Assembly: GCA_905221605.1 (NCBI GenBank)
Contig: CAJNDS010002105.1
Span: forward strand, 546,001 to 610,000
From: Symbiodinium natans
Lineage: Eukaryota > Sar > Dinophyceae > Suessiales > Symbiodiniaceae
DNA length: 64,000 bases
Reading direction: 5' to 3'
Shown here: in pieces, positions 33,961 to 43,684 of the stretch
Layout: each line of letters opens with the position of its first letter
How positions within the stretch are numbered: position 1 is the first letter of the stretch
Made by a program: the position numbers and the translations under genes
The notes under the pieces: model-generated
The model's database searches: none
Seen by the model: the letters and a program-made list of their open reading frames with translations, nothing else
Told to the model about the DNA's origin: nothing

Positions 33961-35460
33961 ATGGCGCGGCCTGCATCGAAGGGAGGCCAAAAACGCAGAG
34001 GGACGTGGCCCGCACAACCCTCGCCACAGAAGAAGCAAAGGATAGGGACCGAGAGCTCCAAGCTTTGCCGCCCGTCGCGACCAGTGGCGGAGGCCTGGCC
34101 GGTGAGCCACCTGCGAGCTTTTGATGCCCCTACTGAGAGCCAATCCGAGATCAACTATGGCCCTCTTCTGAGGGAGGTGTTGAGGGCAAGAGGCTGGCGA
34201 TACAGCACTGCCCCATGCCACGGTGTCTATGACGAAAACACTGATTCAAGCACCTTCTATGTGAAGGAGTTCGAGGCATGCCTGCGAGGGAAGAGCCCAT
34301 CTCAACTCTTCGGGAAGAGCGGGTCACTTGAAGACGGCTATCGCTTGCAAGCCTTAACGTTGCCCCGCCACGCCCTCTGGATGATGGGCCGGATGCCGTT
34401 TCGAGTCCCGGGTACTGCCAGGGATCAGTGCCGCTCGAGGGAAGATTTCGTTCAGTTGGTTGTGGAGCATGGTGCAGGGCTGCCCGGCAAGCCTGGCAAT
34501 TACCGGATTGCGAAATTCCCAGGAACTGAGCGCATTCTCTTCAAGACAAATTTCACAAAGGCATTCAAAGACAAGGCTTGGTACCCCACAACCTTCGTCC
34601 TTCCAGATGATAGAAAAAGCTTTCTTCGGGAGGTTGCCGCGCGCCGCAACGCCCTCTGGATCGGCAAGCCACGCAACGAGTACGGGGGTGCCGGCATCTG
34701 TGTGTGGAAGGGTACCGACCCAGATCTGAAGCGTACAATCCAAGACATCAAGTCGGGTCGTTCCATCATGCAGAAGTACCTGGCAGACCCCTTGCTGCTC
34801 GGGGGATACAAATTTCACCTGCGCATCCACTTGGTAATCACCAATCTTTCTCCGCTGGAGGCCTTTGTTCAGGAAAATGGGCAGTGCCTTTTTGCAACGA
34901 AGCCATACCGAGTTTGCGACCAGACGCTGGGAGTGAATTTTGACCCCCCCGTGCATGTGACCAACATGGGCCTCAATGCGACGCCCAAGAACAAGGACAA
35001 CTTCCTGAAAGAGAAGCCGCTGATTGGCAAGGGTCAGCAGATCCGCATACGTCAGCTCATCAGTCACTTGACAAGTGCAAACCCCAACTTTGACAGAACA
35101 TCGTTTTGGCAGCAGATTCTAGAGATTGCGGCAGACACGGCTGTGTACATTGGCAAGTCAGTGCAGCGCCGGTTCAAAGTGTTGCCAGACCGTCACTTCG
35201 AGATTTTTGGTATGGACCTCATGTTGGACAAGAAGTTCAAAGTCTGGATGTGCGAGGTCAATACCGACCCTGGCCTTGGCTATCCGGACAAGGAGGTTTT
35301 GGGCAGCCCCAATCCAGACTACAAGAAGGAGCTCACAGCTTGTGCAGAAACCTTGCACGACATGTTTGCGCTTCTTGGCATGGATGCTGGGGTGAAGCAG
35401 ACGCAGGGATCCCTGCGCCACTGGTTCAAGGTTGATGTACAGCGGGCCAACTCAATTTGA
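33961..35460 (+). CDS. Tubulin-tyrosine ligase-like (TTLL) protein, intronless
   Basis: A 499-residue open frame without introns. TTLL enzymes use ATP to join amino acids (Tyr, Glu or Gly) to tubulin and related tails; they have an ATP-grasp fold. Visible motifs: WYPTTFVLP (about residue 200), WIGKPRNEYGGAGICVW from residue 233 (phosphate-binding loop), MQKYLADPLLLGGYKFHLR from 270 with the TTLL-typical K-x-H-x-R, FGMDLML near 417 with the metal-side Asp, and CEVNTDPGL with Glu432 and Asn434 (Mg-binding pair). All key residues are present, so activity is likely. Residues 1-45 are basic and low-complexity (KRR, QKKQR), which could be a nuclear signal or linker. An in-frame TAG at about 33943 precedes the ATG at 33961; an AG at 33949-33950 could alternatively splice this block onto the upstream coiled-coil gene. 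Specificity (glutamylase, glycylase or ligase) is not decidable from motifs. Confidence 0.92.
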   Translation: MARPASKGGQKRRGTWPAQPSPQKKQRIGTESSKLCRPSRPVAEAWPVSHLRAFDAPTESQSEINYGPLLREVLRARGWRYSTAPCHGVYDENTDSSTFYVKEFEACLRGKSPSQLFGKSGSLEDGYRLQALTLPRHALWMMGRMPFRVPGTARDQCRSREDFVQLVVEHGAGLPGKPGNYRIAKFPGTERILFKTNFTKAFKDKAWYPTTFVLPDDRKSFLREVAARRNALWIGKPRNEYGGAGICVWKGTDPDLKRTIQDIKSGRSIMQKYLADPLLLGGYKFHLRIHLVITNLSPLEAFVQENGQCLFATKPYRVCDQTLGVNFDPPVHVTNMGLNATPKNKDNFLKEKPLIGKGQQIRIRQLISHLTSANPNFDRTSFWQQILEIAADTAVYIGKSVQRRFKVLPDRHFEIFGMDLMLDKKFKVWMCEVNTDPGLGYPDKEVLGSPNPDYKKELTACAETLHDMFALLGMDAGVKQTQGSLRHWFKVDVQRANSI

Positions 35461-36914
35461 TGCTTGCCCCAATCCGTTGAGTCTGTGTTTTGAGCGACGT
35501 CCATAAGGACATGTTGTCCCCTTTGTCTGGACTGGTCCGGTTCATGTGATGTCCAGTGCAAAATGTACTGTGTTGTACTGTATTTCATAATTTGTGGGTT
35601 CTGCCGCAGGGCGTTGCATGAAACAAGCACGCTGGCAGGCGAACACTGACTTCTCCATCGTCTTGCTTTCCTTCAGTTGTACTGCATGCTCTTTGAGCCC
35701 ACAGCAACTTGCATCCTTGTAGAAACCATCAGGCCGTTGAAGGAAGGCTTGAGTTGGCATTCCGATTTGAAAGCAGGATGCCGACTGCAATACTCGTCCA
35801 TGGCATAACCGCGTCCTGCTCGGATGCGGGCCGCCCAAAAAGCGACCGAACCTGGGGAAGTCTGCATAGCATGTCTGGAGGACAATTGCAGTTGCCCTGC
35901 AAGCTATTGTTATTTTTCTTGCACCACAGGGACCTGAGGAGGACAAGTCTAGAATGGCTGGAGAAAGCTGACTTCGAAGATACTTTCGTGTCAGGACTCT
36001 CGGCAGGACACGGTGCCCGCTGGAGCTACCGAGGTTCGCGCTAGACGGCAAACCAACTATAATACAAGCAGATGCGCACCTTAGACCCTCGTCGTCTAAC
36101 CACGTCTGACCTAAATCAGTCCTATCCGTGAGCACCTTACCCTCGTGTCACGTTTTGAGTACAGCACCATGATGCCCGCAGGTGCATTCAGAGGGGGCCA
36201 AGAACCTTAGAACAGGCACGCTTCAAGTAGACAAGTGGTAGATCTCCATTGCTTGAGCCGCAGACACTTCATTTTTCAGGCCTGAGCTGAACAGACGGCA
36301 AGACTGCGGATACTCCGGATACTCCGGCCCGTTGGAGTAAAAAGGTTTGGGGGCGGAGCATAGTGGGCCAAACAAGTCTTGTGAAGTGCTGCACTCGGAA
36401 CGCTCGTACGACTCTTCTAATTCCAACGTACTTGTGGCAGATGCGGGCTAAGGCCCGGCACGCTGGGAACGTCATGTTGTGCTTTCGCCAATCAGAGAGG
36501 GAGTCCCAGACATCTGCTCTCTGCTTCCCTACAGCTGCACTGATCGCGGACGGGTAGATGCAGTGACGCGCTGTGTTGCTATGGAATATGGCAACCTTGC
36601 ACTTTGTGCTGTCGAGGGCCCAGCCGATCTTGCCTGGGGATCTTGCTGGACATCTCGCTGGGGCCTTCGTTCATGGGTTTGTCATGATGGAGCGTAGCTC
36701 CGAACCCAAGCGGCCGCTGCATCCTACCCTGCAGAATGCGAGGTACTGGCAAACACCTTAGAGCAAAAGCCCCAGAAAATGAGTTCATGCAAGAAAGCCG
36801 GGGCCACACTTCTCTTTGGCAACCTTGAGTGGGGTTGCGTCGAAGGCCAGCTCGAAATTTGCTGACATTGCAGTTGAGCTTTGCACCACTGGAGGCCAGG
36901 GGTTCGTGTCATCT

Positions 36915-36990
36915 AGGTTTAGGGTTTAGGGCCATTAGGGTTTAGGGTTAGGGTTTAGGGTTTAGGGCCATTAGGGTTTAGGGTTTAGGG
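36915..36990. repeat. Interstitial telomere-like array with a duplicated GCCATTAGGG variant
   Basis: Runs of TTTAGGG interrupted twice by the same variant GGGCCATTAGGG, implying that a segment containing the variant was duplicated after the array formed. Confidence 0.9.
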
Positions 36991-37518
36991 TTCATAAACC
37001 AGAGTGTAGTGTAGCCCAACCCTGCATCGCATCTACATTGCACGTCCTGTGCAGGTCTGCTTAATGCAGGGAATGTTCAGCCAATTGTTGGAGTGCTGAG
37101 CTGAGTTCTGCGGAGAAGCAAGTTCGCTCTATGGAAGAGTGGAGTTCAAGCATCACACTCTTTTGCGGCTTGGACAGCACTGGCGCCGGCAAAGCTCTCG
37201 GATGTGTGCGCGAGGTTCTTTGAAAGAGACACAGGCTCTCCGCAGTGGTCGGGTGCATACGACGCTGAGGACCGTTCAAAGCGCGTGTGCAGGTAGGTCT
37301 GCAGCAGCAGTTGTGTCCAACATTCTGCGCTCACACGCTACCTGACGGTTCTCTTCCGTCTGGGCGGGGGTTCATGCACGCAACGCTGACTTTCTGGTTG
37401 CCGTGAGGAACGTCTACAAATTTCACAGCAAGTCGTGGACAAGGTGCAAAGAAAGCGTGCTAGCATCAAAGGAGATGTGCAAATGCTACAGTAGCCTCTG
37501 CATTCCACGGAAGCTTAG

Positions 37519-37650
37519 GTGTACGCGCAGATTCCTGACGAGATACAGCTGGATGTCCGCATCTCTTCGCCTGTGGTTATCGCCCCGCACCTACGAGTCA
37601 GAGTCGCAGTTCGATGGGAGACCTGGACTTTTCCGCACGGTTCCAGGTTC
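37519..37650 (+). CDS. Possible exon of a VPS13/chorein-like protein
   Basis: The plus strand reads IPDEIQLDVRISSPVVIAP and then RVRVAVRWETWTFPHGS. VPS13-family lipid-transfer proteins have recurrent segments of the form 'ISAPVIVVP ... L.F.LG', and an upstream reading VYKFHSKSWTRCKE (about 37409) is loosely like their 'YYN....WEP.IE' segment. The match is weak and no chain of joining exons was found. Confidence 0.25.
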
Positions 37651-37882
37651 CCGTGGAAGATGTTGGCTTTGCGCGCTTCAGCTTGTGCCTCAGGGCTGCT
37701 GGTATCCTGGAGCTGTGACACCGGGAGCCTTGAGGCTTTCTTTGGTAGTCTGAGGTTTGGGGGACCTGCATCTTGTCACATTGGGGCCCTGCGCATACGA
37801 CCGCGCCATCCTCGTTTCGGGCGGCAGAAGCAGCATTCGGCTTCTCGAACCCGAATGCAGAATCTCATGAAGTTGCAATGGC

Positions 37883-38197
37883 CACATACATACATATATA
37901 CACATACACACGACGGTCTGTATGTCTGTCTGTCTGTATGTATGTATGTATGTATGTACGTATGTGTGTAGGTGGGTATGTATTGTTGTGTCATACATAT
38001 ACACATACACTTGTAACATTCCGAAGTCTTCTGGACGTACTACAGGCCTGCATTTTCTGTAGGCCTATTTAATTATGTAAGAAGTACAGGGTATAGATAC
38101 GCTAGCTGTATAAACAAATCATCAAAGTCTATATTATAAGTCACAAGTGTATATATATATATATATATATACATAGCATACATATATATATATATAG
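37883..38197. repeat. Compound microsatellites (CATA/GTAT/GTCT, then AT)
   Basis: From 37883 to 38012 (ACAT)n is followed by (GTCT)n and (GTAT)n then (ACAT)n again, which can fold back on itself; 38149-38197 is an AT run. Non-coding. Confidence 0.9.
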
Positions 38198-40509
38198 CGT
38201 GCATCAAACATCCCTGTGTCTGCCCGGCAGTGTCCTCTGATGGCCATCCAAGTCTAATCTACCCGTGGTCAGCCTGGGAAAGAAATTCGTGACGAGGCGT
38301 TGCTTGCAAGATGAATATGGACGACATATCCCTTCGCCAGACGCCAAGTGCACTGTACACTTCACTGGGCACAAGGCCAAGAAGGTAGCCAGGCAATTGA
38401 GACACAATCCAGGCAAGCAATACGTTCTGGGAGATGGTACGCCAGGTAGCAGCACGGCCAGAGGTGCAAACTTCAATGTTGTTGCCGGCTAAGCTTATTG
38501 GTCACTGCCGTTTTCAGCCATGGAATGCAGGGGGGTTCTCTGCTTGAAGGTGAAGCCTTTCCATCTGTGCCTTGATGTGCAGCCTGGCCCCCATGTGACG
38601 AGAGCATGACCAGGATTGGCTGAGAGGGAGCGCCTTCGAAACAAGGATCCAGATGTTGGATGACGAAAACCACGCGGAGGTCCAGGCAACCATGAGCCAG
38701 GTGCGGTTCAGGTAGCCGCGTTCCAACGTTTTGCGAGATACTATCCTTTGAAATGTAGTAATGTAGCAGGCTTCTTTGTCTGTGGCTCCGGAATCGCTGA
38801 CGGTCCCTGAGTTTCTAGAGTGGAATAAAGCCAGTCAAACAGTAGTCTAATGGGGATCCGGAAAGTGCCGCCCCCTCACCCAAGCTCGAAAAAACTCAGG
38901 CAAATACTTGCTTCCATTCCATCGGCTTTGTCATCTCTGCCCTCGTGGCCTGTTTTCTCGACAGCAACAGTCCCCACTCCAAGACTCCAAAGTGCAACTG
39001 CCATACGTTCTATCACGCTTGGCAGGGCATCGCCTAAAAACGAGGAGGCGCGGTCGTGGAGTAATCAGAGTGCTCGGTCACATGGTTTCAAACGGGAGAA
39101 GTCGCTAGGACCGCTAGGATTAAACATGCACACAGCGAAACAAGAGCCCACAGGCCGAAGCATCTGAAGGATCCGAAGTGCAAGGCCTTGTCCCCAGCAT
39201 CCTCGGCTCGCGTGCTACCTCGTCTCGAATCACACATGCCCACATCTTCACCGAATGTTGCAGAGTGTAGACTGATTGCAGATTCTGCAGCCGCCTAATT
39301 TTCTGGTTCCCGGCAGACGGGCTTTGCATTGCTGAAAATCTACGGATCAGGCAGTGATCGCCCACTTGACCCCGAGATCCCTCGTGCTGCTGTGCTTTTT
39401 TTCATGCGACGTGTAAGACAGATGTAGCATATTAGCATGCGCCCCAATCAACCCCCCGCTTTGCTGCGGAGTGGAGCCCATGCTCTCGTAGGATATAGGA
39501 AACTTAGCCGTTGCGTTGGCGCCATGTTGGCCGCTGCGTCGATCATCCAAGAGACCTTCTCTACTCCTGCAGATGGGGTCAAGCCAGCGAACAGCATGGC
39601 TCACATGGCAGCTTGGTAAAGAATTTGCAGTGTAGTTTTGCTGCTTTGCCCGCGGCCTTAGCTGCCTCCAGTCCACGGTCTGAAACCCCTCCAAGGCCAG
39701 TGCGAAGTCAAGCCGGCAATCCAGAGTGGCAGATGGAACTGGAACGGATTTCAACGACCTGGTAAAACAACTGGCATTGCAGCACAACAGAGAGATTCAG
39801 CAGCTGTGACTCGGACTCGGTTTACAGCCTACTGAGGCCTACGCCTAGAGATGATCGTTGCCTCCCTGCTAAGGCCCAACAACCCTATGTATGTGTGTGT
39901 GTGTGTGTGTGTATGTGAAAGCTCTGTTCCGAAGAGTATAGGAGTGCTCTAAATGGGTAAGATCCGCTTAGACGGTAGTACTTTGGACAATGCAATTAGT
40001 TGATTCTTCCAGCAGGGGAATGCCCCACACTTGGAGAGCGAGCATCTAACAAAGAGGCATCCGGCTTGGCCAGCTGGACGTACCTGCTTATGTGAATGAG
40101 TGAAAGAGATGTGACAACCGGCTCCGACCGGATTTCCATATGTGTGTGATTGCGGGTGAAACTTTGAAGCTGAGTTGAACCAGATAATGCCAGCATAAGG
40201 TGTTGTGGGTTGCTTCAGGCCTGGCATACTGTACTTGCTGGTTCTTGCTTGCTTGCCCCGTGTCCATGGCTTTCTTTATTGGGTTCCAGGCCCCGTAATC
40301 GTTCCTTCCCACGGGTGCCTGACATCCAAGTTCACTGACAATGCTTAGCATGCTGGCACAAGCCAGGCGGCATGAATGAGATAAGGCCGGGTTTGTAGCT
40401 ACCGGGTGCTATATGTCGCGGTGACTTTGCTTGGGATCAGGATAGAGAGCAGGGGTGACACGGTGAAACATTGAGGCTTATTCCCCCCCCCCCCTCCCCC
40501 CCAAGGCAG

Positions 40510-40640
40510 GTGCGACTGGACGCCTTGCAAGCGGAAAACAGATCATTCAAAGCCCGGATGAGCACGGTGAATGCCGCCAGCGCTGCAAACGCCCAGAGTA
40601 CGACCAGGCTGGGCACGGTTGGGCTCATCATCACTGGGTC
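40510..40640 (+). CDS. Isolated coiled-coil exon
   Basis: After a poly-C/T tract and AG at 40508-40509 the frame reads VRLDALQAENRSFKARM followed by an Ala/Asn-rich run (STVNAASAANAQSTTR). The helical pattern and the textbook polypyrimidine-AG acceptor support an exon, but no neighbour could be joined. Confidence 0.35.
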
Positions 40641-43600
40641 GCAGAATGTTGTTTTCAGTCCCCCTCAGATCTCGACAGGTGGTCCCAAGCTTCGGAGTTC
40701 AATGACAGGCATGGCCGATTTGCTTGACGCTATGCTCTACCGTTGTGTCGCCGTGTTGGTGTCAAGTGCTTTTAACGGCGCGGCATCTCATCTCCAAACC
40801 TTACACCTGACCTTGAACCGCCTTGCTCTAGTTGTTCTGCATGTTCCCGGAGTGGTCTGTGATCCACTACTATAGGGTTTTCGAGTCACTTCCGCAGTCA
40901 GTAAGTCTCGCAAACCTTCGACCAGCTGCCTTATGTGCCTCGCGTGGGAGTGAGCGATGACGCTGCAAGCAGCTTCTTTCAGGTTGCTCACGGACACCAT
41001 GAGCGATGCGAGCATCACCAGCCAGAGGCAGGGCCAGTGAGGCGACTACGTTCAGGATCGCATCATCTTTTATGCGGCACTTTGTCCGAAAAGCATGCGT
41101 TTCTGTCGATGCTTCGGCGTCAGGGCAGGCGACATTGAACATGTTGTGTAAGAAAACGGCTTTGCGGCGGTAGTGTTTGATTTTCTAGTGCATCATTTAC
41201 GGTTGTTAGGGTATGCTCAAGCACAAAAAACACGCGAAGAACCTTTCTGGCTGACATGACATATTTGCAGATGCCCTTGAGAATCCAGAATCCCGCAGTT
41301 TTCAGTCAATGCTCGGCCCTGGAGAGCAACAGGCGAGCGGCACAGGGTCGAACATGAGTCATGTCAAAGCAGTCAGTGTCGTTTCCATGACTCCCGGCAT
41401 GGCATTGTAAACGGTTCAAGCTTTGCTGGTTGTTGCAGGGCCGACAGACTTGATGCGAGCGGCAGCAGTCCCATGCCCCTTGGATAAACATGGATTTGGG
41501 ATAACAGGAGCTTGGATCTCCGAGAGGAAAGCAACATCTGTGCTAATGGACACCTTTTGCGGCTTGGCGAAGGATGTCCACTCGAAAGGACGTTGCTTCC
41601 CTAGTCTTCTAGGTTGCTAAGGTCAGAAGATGTGCAGTTCGCGAATTTGCCTCAATCTACTTTTTGCATTGCCAGGCTGGCAGTGGAGTCGGTAGAGGTG
41701 GCCCAGGTAGTCCCAGACGAGAGGCCTCAATCCGCGGTGTTTTCCATGTGCAAGCACGCCTGATTATGTGAATTGATGTGCGTCTTCAATTGACTTGTGA
41801 TGCTCGTGTGGCCGTTGTACCGCTCCTCACTGTTGTACCGCTCCTCACTGTACCCTTAACTCCAGCGAGCTGGGAAGGTCCTGTGAGCCTTTGCCGCCAG
41901 GTCACAGTCTGCTCCCCCCAAGCCAGCATCGATAAGGCCTGGCAATGCTGTGGAAGTAGTTTAAGAGCCTAAATGTCTGCGAGGGCGAGAAAAAGCACGA
42001 CGGGTCTTGCGACATGCAAGGAATACTGCGGCTTCTGCGGTTTCGTTGAACGAGCAGAGGCCTGACAGCTTAGAGGGGTCCAAAGGGGCTCTCAGATGCG
42101 TGGCTTGCCGTTTGGGATGTGTCATTTTCGCCTGCAGTTGTCCATATTTCGGCAGGACGCAGCGGTCAACTTTAGCGGGTGCCTTGTCCGCCTTCCATGA
42201 GCCGCTTCCCGTCATCCCGATCTCAAAACGCGGGGACTTTGATGTTGCCAGTGTGTTGTGCTGATGAATGCGCCGAGTTGCGGCATGGAGGCCTTGACCC
42301 CCTGCTGCCCATACATTATACGTGATTACTGTACTCACACGCCAGCTCGGGCACGAGAGGCTTTCGTTCATTGTCGTTCCATACTATCGCTAAGGTGACG
42401 AAGGGTTGGTACTTCAGCCAAAGTCCATCGAGTTGAACGACATTTGGACAAAATCCTCCTTTGGCCACTCGGCCCTAGACCCCATGCCTTATGCAAGGCA
42501 TAACGCATGCAGAACGCACTGTGCGTGCACATGTGTGCTTATGCTCGGTCGACACGGTGCTCAGCACTCTGGTGCCTTGGAGTTGAGGTGCTCGGCAGGC
42601 CGGTGTGTGTGTGCGAGGGTTTGTATGTGTGGGGGGGGGGGGGGCTGCTTCTAAAGGGTGTTAGTTTTGTTTTTGGACTGCGTGGGGTTTTGAATGTTTG
42701 TATATATATATAATATATATAATTATAGATATGTATACATATTTCTCCATTTTTGTATGGAGGAGGTGGCCGCAGTTGTGGCCACTGTGGTGCCATCTGC
42801 GCAGTCCTTCTTCCCCAATTGCGATTAGCTTGGGGTTCTTCACTCTTGAAGGAGGCGGCTGGTTCTGGGATTTGGGTGTCCCGGTGTGCTGCAGTTTTTC
42901 CTGCAATGGTGGTGTCCCGGTCTTTTGGTGTCTTGGTCGTGTTCCTTTCCAAATTGCTCGGCTCTCTTAAGACGGGCGGCCGGGAGACGACTGTGACTCT
43001 GACGCAAGAGCAGGAAGAAGCTACCAGTGACCGGGTACAGTAGTGGCTGAACGTTAGACCCCCCTGAAGCAGGTTGAGTCTTTATGTTTGGGTTGGCCTT
43101 CATCACATTTTGCAGCGAGGAGCCGTAATGCAGCCGATGTTGGGAAAGGACGTAGATGACAGAGCTTTGAGTTGTCTCGTGGTGCAACTTAAGCCTGTCA
43201 GGGCACCACAAAAAATTTGGGACAAAGAATCCAAACAACAGACCGCCGGAGCCTCAGAGAGTTTCGAGGGCAGCACGAATGCCAGCTTGATGCCGTGTAA
43301 AAATCAGAGACCGGATGGACTACGCAGTCGAGAATCCCATGGCAGTTCACGTGTCTGCCGGGCAGATGTGCACTTACAAGAGTACGGTTTCAACCGGTTG
43401 GTCTTCACGGGTCAGCTTGAGCCTAGTTCATATGCCTCATGCGGCTTTTGACAAGGTACAAACAGCATCGAAGAACTCACCATTGTTGGTGTGTGCTGGC
43501 CTCGGTGCGTGTTCATCACAAGCCGTGAACTTGAAGAGCAGTGCTATGAAAGTGCTGGCGTTTTCTTCATGCCTTGCCGTTTATGTCAAACTTTGCATGA

Positions 43601-43684
43601 GTCGAACTTCCATCTCTTTGAGGGCTTCAGTCTGAAGTTCTGGGATGGACGCATCTGATCTGCAGCCCGAGGACGCATGGTACG

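Larger units (their letters stand above)
35461..43684. other. Unassigned 8-kb stretch with repeats and isolated coding-like exons
   Basis: Features seen: a telomere-like array (36915-36990); a weak VPS13-like exon near 37519; microsatellites at 37883-38012 and 38149-38197; a (TG)n run at 39891-39913; poly-C at 40483-40502 directly before a coiled-coil exon at about 40510; poly-G at 42631-42644; an AT run at 42700-42740. The readings GPTDLMRAAAVPCPLDKHG (about 41440) and CTVHFTGHKAKKVARQL (about 38350) look like protein but match nothing I know. The N-terminal exons of the ion-channel gene may lie at 43.0-43.6 kb. Confidence 0.35.

Noticed and set aside
34354-35067. 237-codon minus-strand open frame
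   Set aside because: It lies wholly antisense to the TTLL gene, whose plus frame has clear family motifs; it is a shadow of codon usage.
37883-38012. CRISPR-like or regulatory repeat array
   Set aside because: It is a simple-sequence microsatellite without spacers; the genome is eukaryotic.
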